Of a stretch of DNA of 10,636 nucleotides, positions 1 to 5,717 are shown one piece after another; the stretch's first letter is position 1; the number at the start of each line of letters is the position of its first letter. Below the pieces are notes generated by a model. That model searched no databases and was not told the DNA's origin. It saw nothing but the letters and a program-made list of their open reading frames with translations. The stretch spans positions 1-10,636 of the forward strand of contig JALSON010000185.1 of NCBI GenBank assembly GCA_026986455.1, read 5' to 3'. The DNA comes from Thermococcaceae archaeon. GTDB lineage: Archaea; Methanobacteriota_B; Thermococci; Thermococcales; Thermococcaceae. The position numbers and the translations under genes were made by a program.

Positions 1-612
1 CAGGGGATCGATTGATGGCGGCATTATGATGACCTTTTCCCTCTCAAGGTCATCCCGTACGTAGTCCTCCATGTGGAAGATGTAGCGGTCGTACTTCTCG
101 ACGAAGCCCCTCAGGAAGCCCCAGAACTCCCTGTTGGGGTCGCTCAGGTCTATGTGGCATCTCCATATCCACGGCTGTTTTTTGTCGTAGAACTCTATGA
201 GGGGAGCCGGTTGCGGGTCGTGGATAAGGATGTAGTCAAAGCCGCTTAAATCAAAGTCCCCGGCGTTCTTTTTGTTTGTCTCGATGTAGAGCTTTTTCAT
301 GTCCTCCGTGAGCCTGAGCTCCTTGTTGCCCTGCAGGGCGTTGTGGAAGCTCTTGGTTACGTTGAAAAACTCCTCTGTTCCCTCGATAACCAGCCACCTT
401 GCGTCCAGTCCGACGTCCCTCATGAGGGGGATGAGGTTGTGGAGTATCTCCGCGACGCCTCCTCCATATGCCGTGGAGTTTACGTTTGCGAAGCTCTTTC
501 CTTCGAGGCTCCTGCCCTTCTCCATAATCCTTTCAACCGCCCCGGTTCCTATTATTCCTTCGTAGTCCTTCAGCCTCTTTCCTTCTCCGCTAAACTTCTC
601 AACTTCAAACAT
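1..612 (-). CDS. treT: Trehalose glycosyltransferring synthase TreT, N-terminal 204 residues (cut by window edge)
   Basis: TreT is a GT4-family retaining glycosyltransferase that makes trehalose reversibly from an NDP-glucose and glucose in the cytoplasm; in Thermococcales it sits in trehalose/maltose uptake operons. I translated the minus strand from the ATG at 612: it begins MFEVEKFSGEGKRL and stays open for 204 codons to the edge. The Gly-rich donor loop AYGGGVAEIL (residues 48-57), HDPQPAPL (131-138) and RCHIDLSDP (151-159) belong to the N-terminal Rossmann domain; the second Rossmann domain, about half of a protein of roughly 410 residues, lies outside. A strong ribosome binding site, GGAGGAGAT, precedes the ATG. 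The gene follows the permease gene by 43 bases, so it is probably the fourth gene of that operon. Identity is from recalled similarity to Pyrococcus/T. litoralis TreT and is strong; the function in this strain is inferred. Confidence 0.93.
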   Translation of the reverse strand, partial: MFEVEKFSGEGKRLKDYEGIIGTGAVERIMEKGRSLEGKSFANVNSTAYGGGVAEILHNLIPLMRDVGLDARWLVIEGTEEFFNVTKSFHNALQGNKELRLTEDMKKLYIETNKKNAGDFDLSGFDYILIHDPQPAPLIEFYDKKQPWIWRCHIDLSDPNREFWGFLRGFVEKYDRYIFHMEDYVRDDLEREKVIIMPPSIDPL

Positions 613-655
613 GATATCTCCTCCTGTCTGTTTTAAACGGGATTACAATGAAATG

Positions 656-1501
656 TTATTTCTCCGTTGACCACCCTATCATACCGCTTATATAGTATTT
701 CTGGAAGAGTGCATAGACGAGCAGGGGCACAATCATGACCAGTATTGAAGCCGCTGTGAGCACCCCCCAGTTCACGTAGTACTGCCCCCTCAGTAAGGGC
801 AGCCTCTGGGTGGCAACGTATTTTGATGGATCCTGCAGGAACACCAAAGCGAGGAAGAAGTCGCTCCAGACCCATGTGAACTGAAGTATTGCGGCTGAAA
901 TCAGGCCCGGCAGTGCCATTGGGAGGACAATTTTGTAGAATATCTTGACATCGGAGGCACCGTCTATTCTTGCGGCCTCTTCAACATCCGTCGGGAGCAT
1001 TGAGAAGTAGTTCCTCATGAAGAAAGTTATCCATGCCAGTCCCCATGCTGAGTGGACGAGGATCAGCCCCCTGAATGTGTTCAGCAGGTGCATGTTCCTT
1101 AAGAGGAAGTACAGTGGCACAACCGTCATCTGCTGCGGCAGTGCCATCAGGAGTATTATGAAGGCAAAGAGGTAGTTCTTAACCGGAAAGCTGTATCTGG
1201 CGAAAGCATATGCTGCCAGCGAGGCCACTATGAGCGGGATTATTGCACCGGGGACTGCGATTATCAGGGAGTTCCTCAGGCCAACACCTATTGGAAACAT
1301 CGGATGATTGAAGGCATCGATGTAGTTCTTTATCGTCAGCGTAAATGGGTGGAGATGCCACCATCCGCCGACTATCTGGTCGTAGGGCCTTACTGAGGCC
1401 ATTAAAACTCCAAGGAATGGTATCAGCCATACTATTCCTGCAATCCAGGCAATGGTGTTTGAAATCACATACCGTTTGAGCTTGTATCTCGGTATTCCCA
1501 T
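656..1501 (-). CDS. Sugar ABC transporter permease, MalG type
   Basis: This 281-residue inner-membrane permease is one of the two channel subunits of an ABC sugar importer of the carbohydrate uptake-1 class. About six hydrophobic segments are visible (near residues 13-35, 77-103, 109-136, 143-166, 198-222 and 245-270). The cytoplasmic EAA loop that docks the ATPase is clear: EEAARIDGASDVKIFYKIVLP-like sequence at 174-194, with the invariant Gly181. The C-terminus (YISGMIGWSTEK) is typical of MalG-type subunits. The ATG lies one base after the stop of the upstream permease gene (TAA-A-ATG), with GGAGGGA inside that gene's end as ribosome binding site, so the two are co-translated. Context with treT suggests trehalose, maltose or a related glucoside as cargo, but permease sequence alone does not fix the substrate. 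Confidence 0.9.
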   Translation of the reverse strand: MGIPRYKLKRYVISNTIAWIAGIVWLIPFLGVLMASVRPYDQIVGGWWHLHPFTLTIKNYIDAFNHPMFPIGVGLRNSLIIAVPGAIIPLIVASLAAYAFARYSFPVKNYLFAFIILLMALPQQMTVVPLYFLLRNMHLLNTFRGLILVHSAWGLAWITFFMRNYFSMLPTDVEEAARIDGASDVKIFYKIVLPMALPGLISAAILQFTWVWSDFFLALVFLQDPSKYVATQRLPLLRGQYYVNWGVLTAASILVMIVPLLVYALFQKYYISGMIGWSTEK

Positions 1502-1502
1502 T

Positions 1503-2384
1503 TTATTCCCTCCTTCTAATCAGCCACATTGCGGGTATGAGTGTCAGTGTTGTCAGCAGCACCGCCACAACCGCAGCATAGTTGTAGTTCAGCTCCCTTG
1601 CGAAGTAATCCCACATCTGGAGTGCGAGCACCATTGAGGCACCTCCCGGCCCCCCTCCGGTGGCAACATAAACAACGTCGAATATCTTCAGATCCCAAAG
1701 GAGAGTCATTGCAACCACAACTATGGTTATCGGCTTCAGGAGAGGCCAGGTTACGTTCCTGAAAATCTGGAACCTGCTGGCACCATCTATCAGAGCGGCC
1801 TCATAGTAGTCCCTTGGAATTGATGCCAGTCCTGCGGAGTACATGAGCATGCTGAAACCGGTCCATATCCAGATTGAACCCAGAATAACCGCAAACAGAG
1901 CCGTCTGTGGAAAGGCTGTCCAGGTTATATCAAGACTTTTTATACCCAGCGCTCCCAGTATAGAGGGCACAACCCCCGCGCCCTTCTCAAATAGGAATCG
2001 GGTTATCAAACCTCCGACGATCATGGGGATTACCATGCCGAGGAAAATTATGGACTTTATAAGGGAGCTCCCCTTAACCTCCTCCCTTTTCAGCAGGAGA
2101 GCCAGCCCAAGACCCAAAAAGATGGTCGAGGGAAGGTGGATTGCGATGAAAATAACATTGTTGATTAACGATCCCCATGGAGGGGATTTGGTGGGAAACC
2201 TATCAAGGTTTATGATATCAGAACTCAGCAGCACATGCTTATAATTGGCAAGACCCACAAACTTACCCTCAAGGAAGAAGCTGAGATATATGGTTTTTAA
2301 CACGGGATATATCACAAAGGGCACGAGCAGAATCAACGCCGGCAAAAGAAAAAAGAGAGGAATTAAAGATCTCGGTCTCCTCAT
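1503..2384 (-). CDS. Sugar ABC transporter permease, MalF type
   Basis: This 293-residue protein is the second channel subunit, pairing with the MalG-type gene next to it. It starts MRRPRSLIPLFFLLPALILL with the first membrane span at about 9-29; further spans lie near 76-98, 110-130, 160-185, 217-240 and 265-290. The EAA loop is at about 194-214 (YEAALIDGASRFQIFRNVTWP). The motif TGGGPGGAS (242-250) after the loop is usual for MalF/UgpA-type subunits. Unlike enterobacterial MalF it has no large periplasmic insert, as expected for the short archaeal form. The start codon lies 13 bases after the stop of the binding-protein gene, and GGAGGTT overlaps that gap as ribosome binding site. Confidence 0.9.
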   Translation of the reverse strand: MRRPRSLIPLFFLLPALILLVPFVIYPVLKTIYLSFFLEGKFVGLANYKHVLLSSDIINLDRFPTKSPPWGSLINNVIFIAIHLPSTIFLGLGLALLLKREEVKGSSLIKSIIFLGMVIPMIVGGLITRFLFEKGAGVVPSILGALGIKSLDITWTAFPQTALFAVILGSIWIWTGFSMLMYSAGLASIPRDYYEAALIDGASRFQIFRNVTWPLLKPITIVVVAMTLLWDLKIFDVVYVATGGGPGGASMVLALQMWDYFARELNYNYAAVVAVLLTTLTLIPAMWLIRRRE

Positions 2385-2397
2385 GAGGCTAACCTCC

Positions 2398-3684
2398 TCA
2401 CTTCTTGGGGAACTTATCGTCGAGAGTCTTCAGCACATCGTTCAGCCGGTCGGGCTGAACCCAAAGCAGCTTAAGCTGATCCCAGAATGTCTTCTGCCAT
2501 TCTCCTCCAACACTGTCGTCGAGGTCGGGCACAGCTTCAACGTTGCTGACTATCTTTGCAACGTCTCTCATCGGTGCCCAGTAGTCGTCTATTGTAACCT
2601 TCTTCCAGGTGGCAAGCTTTCCTGAGTTTGTGCCGACGTGTACTCTCTGGCCTTCAGTTGCGAGGAACTTGGCCAGCTCCATGGCCTCTTTCGGATGTGC
2701 CGTGTATTTTGGCACCATGAGGTAATCCGGAGCGAGAACCATCGCCTTGCATCCCGGAAGGGATATCAGTCCGAGGTCGTTCGGGTCATCTACCATTCCG
2801 GTAATCCACGTGCCCATGAAGTACAGTGCATAGTCCCCCTTCCACCATGAAGTCACTGCTGACGTCCACTCCACTGGCTCGCTGAAGTAGCCGGCCTTGA
2901 GGAGAGGCACAAGCCTGTCCGCAAATATGGCCTTTACCTGCGGATCTTCAAACCTGATACTGCCATTTATAAGTCCAAGCTGCATCTTGGCACCGCCGAA
3001 CGTCAGGATGAAGTGCTCGGTAACGTCCGAAAGCGGCCATCCGACGCTGTCTCCACTGACTATCGGGGCTTTTATTCCAGGTATCTTCTTTATCTTGGCG
3101 AGCAGTGCGACAAACTCATCCCATGTCTGGGGCGGTTTCAGACCGTACTTCTTGAAGAATGACTTCCTGTACCAGAAGCCAGGCTTGGCTGCCGCAGTGA
3201 AGGGAGCTCCATAAATCTTTCCGTTGGCCGTAACGGCATTTAGAACTCCCGGGATGTACTCATCGGGGTTTATGACATCGTTGAAAGTCATCAGGTGGCC
3301 TTTCTCGCCCATCTTTTTGATGAACCATCCCCACATGAAGATCACGTCTGCGGGGGTATCCTTGGACTCAAACTGGAGCGGCAGAATGGTTGCGAGATCC
3401 TCTGCCCTGTAGGTCTTGTACTCAACTTTTATATTCGGGTGCTGGGCTTCAAAGGCTTTGATAACCTTCATGAAGGCATCCAGCTCTTTGCCAGACCATG
3501 GGCCTATAACCTTGAGGGTTACCTGCTCCTGAATCTTCGTTTCGGTCTTGGTTGTGGTCTTGGTTGTCGGGCTCTGGGAGGATGTGCTGGTGCTTCCTCC
3601 GCCACTGATGCACCCGCTGGCCACAATAGAAAATGCCAGAACTCCTATCAACAACAGGCTAAACAATACCTTCTTGGTACTCAT
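2398..3684 (-). CDS. Sugar-binding lipoprotein of ABC importer (family 1 solute-binding protein)
   Basis: This 428-residue protein is the extracellular sugar receptor of the importer encoded just downstream. It has a signal peptide (residues 1-24) with a clear lipobox, VASG-Cys25, so it is probably lipid-anchored. A Ser/Thr-rich linker (about 28-50) follows, then the mature two-lobed domain starting VTLKVIGPWSGKELDAF. Features of the family 1 (UgpB/MalE, COG1653) fold include NGKIYGAPF (154-162), WYRKSFFKKYGLKPPQTWDEF (about 171-191) and ALYFMGTW (286-293). The signal and linker resemble those of the T. litoralis trehalose/maltose-binding protein, but I see little similarity in the mature part, so this looks like a different receptor subtype. 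GGTGAGGTG with a 5-base spacing sets the start. The upstream operator suggests repression by a TrmB-family regulator. Substrate is not certain. Confidence 0.9.
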   Translation of the reverse strand: MSTKKVLFSLLLIGVLAFSIVASGCISGGGSTSTSSQSPTTKTTTKTETKIQEQVTLKVIGPWSGKELDAFMKVIKAFEAQHPNIKVEYKTYRAEDLATILPLQFESKDTPADVIFMWGWFIKKMGEKGHLMTFNDVINPDEYIPGVLNAVTANGKIYGAPFTAAAKPGFWYRKSFFKKYGLKPPQTWDEFVALLAKIKKIPGIKAPIVSGDSVGWPLSDVTEHFILTFGGAKMQLGLINGSIRFEDPQVKAIFADRLVPLLKAGYFSEPVEWTSAVTSWWKGDYALYFMGTWITGMVDDPNDLGLISLPGCKAMVLAPDYLMVPKYTAHPKEAMELAKFLATEGQRVHVGTNSGKLATWKKVTIDDYWAPMRDVAKIVSNVEAVPDLDDSVGGEWQKTFWDQLKLLWVQPDRLNDVLKTLDDKFPKK

Positions 3685-3732
3685 AGAGACACCTCACCAC
3701 CCACTATATACTGAAAGTATATATATTTTACG
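3685..3732 (-). promoter_or_regulatory. Promoter, leader and ribosome binding site of the sugar-uptake operon
   Basis: On the minus strand a TATA box (TAAAATATATATA, about 3730-3718) lies about 25 bases before a likely transcription start near 3700. The ribosome binding site GGTGAGGTG follows and then the ATG at 3684. The leader would be very short, which is usual in Thermococcales. The operator at 3705-3723 overlaps the downstream edge of the TATA box. Positions are by eye. Confidence 0.7.
3705..3723. promoter_or_regulatory. Operator 1, TrmB-type palindrome (TACT-N3-AGTA)
   Basis: The plus strand has TATATACT-GAA-AGTATATA, a perfect 8-base inverted repeat with a 3-base centre. It contains TACT-N3-AGTA, the palindrome I recall as the TrmB operator of the T. 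litoralis/P. furiosus trehalose/maltose promoter. Its place between the TATA box and the transcription start fits repression by blocking polymerase. Binding by TrmB rather than a TrmB-like paralogue is inferred. Confidence 0.75.
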
Positions 3733-3837
3733 GCTTGTACCGGCAGGATTTTCAATGAGCATAACGGCGGATCAATGGATAACGAAACGTTAACTTCGCT
3801 ATTCCCGGCCCGGTGTCCACAATGGATACATCTGACA

Positions 3838-3871
3838 TATTTTATTTACTTTAAGTATAAACACTGGGGTG
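3838..3871 (+). promoter_or_regulatory. Second, rightward promoter with TrmB-type operator 2
   Basis: A TATA-like box (TATTTTATTT, 3838-3847) is followed at once by TACTTTAAGTATA (3847-3859). That matches 12 of 13 bases of operator 1 read in its own direction of transcription (TACTTTCAGTATA, 3719-3707). A start of transcription near 3861-3867 is expected, right before GGGGTG (3866-3871), a good ribosome binding site. This is a mirror image of the binding-protein promoter and drives transcription towards the kinase. It implies joint control of both directions by the same regulator. Confidence 0.65.
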
Positions 3872-3876
3872 CTGTT

Positions 3877-3948
3877 GTGATAAGCTCAATAATAGCAATT
3901 GCGATTGCCGGGCACCCTTCAGTTATCTTAAAACAATATACAGTATAA
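3877..3948 (+). CDS. Candidate 23-residue small ORF or leader peptide upstream of the sugar kinase
   Basis: A GTG at 3877 opens a frame of 23 codons ending in TAA at 3946-3948, reading MISSIIAIAIAGHPSVILKQY then two more residues (TV). It is preceded by GGGGTG with a 5-base spacing, directly after the operator-controlled promoter at 3838-3871. The first half is hydrophobic. I recognise no family. It could be a real small protein, a leader peptide affecting kinase translation, the remnant of a decayed gene, or a chance frame in a transcribed leader. The promoter geometry is the main reason to take it seriously. Confidence 0.35.
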   Translation: MISSIIAIAIAGHPSVILKQYTV

Positions 3949-3968
3949 ACACCATACAGTATAAACAC
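3937..3968 (+). repeat. Two tandem 16-base direct repeats carrying an operator half-site
   Basis: Units 3937-3952 and 3953-3968 are TATACAGTATAAACAC and CATACAGTATAAACAC, differing only at the first base. Both contain AGTATAAACAC, the same 11 bases that form the right half and flank of operator 2 (3854-3864). The left TACT half is missing in both. They lie about 50 bases before the kinase start and could be extra regulator half-sites or the product of local duplication. Confidence 0.8.
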
Positions 3969-3979
3969 AGGACAGCAAA

Positions 3980-4019
3980 ACTTTAAGGCCATCAGACCTT
4001 AAAAAATAGGGGGATGGGG
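3980..4019 (+). promoter_or_regulatory. Kinase-proximal promoter region with 7-base inverted repeat and ribosome binding site
   Basis: TTTAAGG (3982-3988) and CCTTAAA (3997-4003) form a perfect 7-base inverted repeat with an 8-base spacer. The left arm lies in ACTTTAAGG, a plausible TATA-like element for a start of transcription near 4008. GGGGAT (4010-4015) then serves as ribosome binding site for the ATG at 4020. The repeat may be an operator or may fold as a small hairpin in a longer transcript from the upstream promoter. Confidence 0.5.
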
Positions 4020-4967
4020 ATGATTTTCGCCATAGGTGAAATCCTGATAGATTTTATAGCTCAGCAGGAAGGGCCTTTGAAAGATGTCAGGAGCTTTGAG
4101 AAGCATGCAGGCGGCGCACCGGCCAATGTGGTGGTTGGACTTTCCCGCTTAGGCGTCCCCTCGGCGTTGATAAGCAAGGTGGGGGATGATCCGTTCGGTG
4201 ATTTCCTCATTGAGAAGCTCGAAGGGGAGGGCGTTAGCACGGAATACATCAGAAAAGATCCGGAGAGACACACCGGAGCCGTCTTCGTTCAGCTCATCGG
4301 TGCGAAGCCGGAGTTCATCCTCTACGATGGTGTGGCATACTTCAACATCAGGGCTGAAGATGTATCCTCCGTTGATATCAAAAAAGCGGAGCTGGTGCAT
4401 TTTGGAAGCGTGCTTTTTGCCAGAGAACCGAGCCGCTCCACGGCATTAAATTTCCTGCAGAATGCCGGAAGACATGTGCCCCTAAGCTACGATGTAAACA
4501 TCCGCCTCGATCTGTGGAGGGAAAGGGAGGAGGAAATGCTGAGGGATATTGAAAAAGGGCTTGGAATCGCAAGCATAATCAAAATCGGGGATGAGGAGAT
4601 GCGCTATCTGAGCGAGCAGGGGATAAACATCGAGGACTTTAATTTCAGTCTGCTCGCAGTAACTAAGGGCTCCAGAGGGAGCACATTAACACATAATGGG
4701 GTTAAGGTGAATATCCCGGCCTATGAGGTACAGCCGGTTGATACAACGGGAGCCGGAGATGCATATATGGCGGCGCTTTTGGCATCTCTATGGCGTCTCG
4801 GAAAGCTGGAAGACCTTGAGCTGAGCGAAGAAGAGCTAAAGAAAATCGGAAAATTTGCAAATTTCATTGCAGCACTCTCAACACTGAAGAAGGGTGCATG
4901 GAGCGTTCCGAAAATGGAGGAAATACCTTCCATGCCGGATCTTCGGGGAATATACCAAGGTCTATAG
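4020..4967 (+). CDS. PfkB-family sugar kinase, fructokinase-like
   Basis: This 315-residue cytoplasmic kinase of the ribokinase/PfkB family transfers phosphate to a sugar. Family signatures, numbered from the ATG at 4020, are: N-terminal FAIGEILIDF (3-12); GGAPANVVVGLSRLG (31-45), the sugar-binding and lid region; KVGDDPFGDFL (53-63); YDVNIRLDLW (157-166); and the anion-hole/catalytic DTTGAGDAYMAALL (241-254), with Asp247 as expected catalytic base. These patterns are closest to fructokinases and 2-keto-3-deoxygluconate kinases; the exact substrate cannot be read from sequence. An ATG six bases earlier (4014) is in frame, but it directly abuts GGGGG, so I prefer 4020. The gene is divergent from the sugar-uptake operon and appears to share its operator type, pointing to co-regulation. 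Its stop codon abuts that of the convergent PIN gene. Confidence 0.88.
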   Translation: MIFAIGEILIDFIAQQEGPLKDVRSFEKHAGGAPANVVVGLSRLGVPSALISKVGDDPFGDFLIEKLEGEGVSTEYIRKDPERHTGAVFVQLIGAKPEFILYDGVAYFNIRAEDVSSVDIKKAELVHFGSVLFAREPSRSTALNFLQNAGRHVPLSYDVNIRLDLWREREEEMLRDIEKGLGIASIIKIGDEEMRYLSEQGINIEDFNFSLLAVTKGSRGSTLTHNGVKVNIPAYEVQPVDTTGAGDAYMAALLASLWRLGKLEDLELSEEELKKIGKFANFIAALSTLKKGAWSVPKMEEIPSMPDLRGIYQGL

Positions 4968-5459
4968 AATTTTTTCTTTTTTGGCTTCCTCCTCGGCAAA
5001 AACTTCGATCTCCTCCAAGAATTTTTTGTAACCTATGATATCCAAGCCATATTTTATAAAGGGCTCATATTCCTTAGAATCCTCCTCATTAACCACAAGC
5101 AGAGAATCAGTAACAATTGCCGACACTGCTACCATAAGAACCTCAAAGTCAACAAAAATACTGTCCCTTACAAGTACCCCCTCTATTTTTGCCATTTTCT
5201 CCAGAAGTTCGGTGGAAGCTTTCACAATATTGAAGATTCCTCTTAAATTTTCAAGTTCCTGTGATACATCCATATTCCTGATGGCTTTTGTGAGAAGGTA
5301 TGAATGAAGCGCTGGAATTGAGACATATATTTCAAACTCCGCAAGGAGAAATTCAAGTATATCCTTGTTCCGTCTTTGGGTTATTCTCAAGAATGAAAAA
5401 GGATCAAAGGATATCCTTTGAGGTAGAACTCTCATGTTATCTGCCCCCGTACTCTTCAA
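4962..5459 (-). CDS. VapC-like PIN-domain protein, divergent (putative toxin)
   Basis: This protein of 165 residues (157 if the internal ATG at 5435 is used) fits the PIN nuclease layout of VapC toxins, which cut RNA. Seen: an early acidic position in RISFDPFSFL (Asp19), a SIPALHSYLL segment where families usually have a conserved Glu but here do not, and a late DFEVLMVAVSAIVTDSLLVVN block (104-124) resembling the D-x-L-I-A-A...g..LvT core. Some catalytic acids are therefore missing or shifted, and activity is doubtful. I chose the TTG start at 5459: it overlaps the antitoxin stop as TTGA and has AAGGAG eight bases upstream. The ATG at 5435 (preceded by GGGGG) is the alternative. The gene is co-transcribed with the upstream antitoxin. 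It could also be a non-toxic PIN-like protein. Confidence 0.55.
   Translation of the reverse strand: MKSTGADNMRVLPQRISFDPFSFLRITQRRNKDILEFLLAEFEIYVSIPALHSYLLTKAIRNMDVSQELENLRGIFNIVKASTELLEKMAKIEGVLVRDSIFVDFEVLMVAVSAIVTDSLLVVNEEDSKEYEPFIKYGLDIIGYKKFLEEIEVFAEEEAKKEKIL
4968..4984 (+). terminator. T-tract terminator of the kinase gene inside the PIN gene
   Basis: Right after the kinase stop codon the plus strand reads TTTTTT-C-TTTTTT (4970-4982). Oligo-T stretches are the usual archaeal termination signal. Here the tract lies within the last codons of the convergent PIN gene, where it encodes the Lys/Glu-rich tail. No hairpin is visible. Confidence 0.6.
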
Positions 5460-5674
5460 CTATGTCTCTCCTTCTTTTTGTTTTTTAGGATTGAAATTAC
5501 AAAATCAGCATCTTCATCTTCAATGACAACCTTTTCTGCTTTGGTATCAAGCTCCACTGAATGCCAGACTTCTATGAGCTTTTTGAGAACCTCAGTGTAT
5601 GATTTAGCATCAAGTTTGGTCTTAAGTCGTTTTATTGCTTCCCAAGTTTCTTCATCGACTGCTATGGTCTTCAT
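5456..5674 (-). CDS. VapB-like ribbon-helix-helix antitoxin
   Basis: This is a 72-residue protein. The N-terminal part, MKTIAVDEETWEAIKRLKTK followed by KSYTEVLKKLIE, has the beta-strand/helix/helix pattern of ribbon-helix-helix DNA-binding antitoxins: a short strand with alternating residues, then DEETWEAIKRLK and the SYTEVLKKLI helix. The C-terminal acidic region (EDEDADF, about 52-58) would wrap the toxin. Small size, position immediately before a PIN-domain gene and a 4-base overlap with it are the standard vapBC arrangement. The ATG at 5674 has GGGTGGG as ribosome binding site. By family analogy it would neutralise the PIN protein and repress its own promoter. Confidence 0.7.
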   Translation of the reverse strand: MKTIAVDEETWEAIKRLKTKLDAKSYTEVLKKLIEVWHSVELDTKAEKVVIEDEDADFVISILKNKKKERHS

Positions 5675-5682
5675 CTGGACCC

Positions 5683-5717
5683 ACCCGGTTATATAAATCA
5701 GGGAAATTATTTAAAAA
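5683..5717 (-). promoter_or_regulatory. Probable promoter of the antitoxin/PIN pair
   Basis: In the 43-base gap after the bmnA stop, the minus strand has TTTTTAAATAATTT (5717-5704), a TATA-like box placed about 25 bases before a start near 5683. A second AT-rich element, TTTATATAA (about 5699-5691), lies too near the ATG to act as its TATA box. The T-run right after the bmnA stop may double as weak terminator for bmnA. Read-through from bmnA is also possible. Confidence 0.45.

Noticed and set aside
299..636. Two plus-strand frames of 88 and 97 codons opposite treT.
   Set aside because: They lie antisense to treT, which has complete recognisable protein motifs, and their sequences look like random translations.
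1179..1430. Minus-strand 83-codon frame within the MalG-type gene.
   Set aside because: It overlaps a well-supported permease in another frame and has no family features.
1843..2625. Plus-strand frames of 133 and 126 codons opposite the MalF-type and receptor genes.
   Set aside because: They are antisense to conserved coding sequence, lack promoter and ribosome binding site, and show no domain.
3761..3769. Nine-base match ATAACGGCG shared with the bmnA/cbtA gap (7319-7327).
   Set aside because: It is short, lies at unrelated positions relative to the promoters and has no further flanking similarity, so chance is the simplest explanation.
3866..3882. GTGATA at 3877-3882 as half of the glycolytic regulator motif TATCAC-N5-GTGATA.
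   Set aside because: The left partner position reads GGGGTG, not TATCAC, so only one half is present; the bases are better explained as ribosome binding site plus GTG start.
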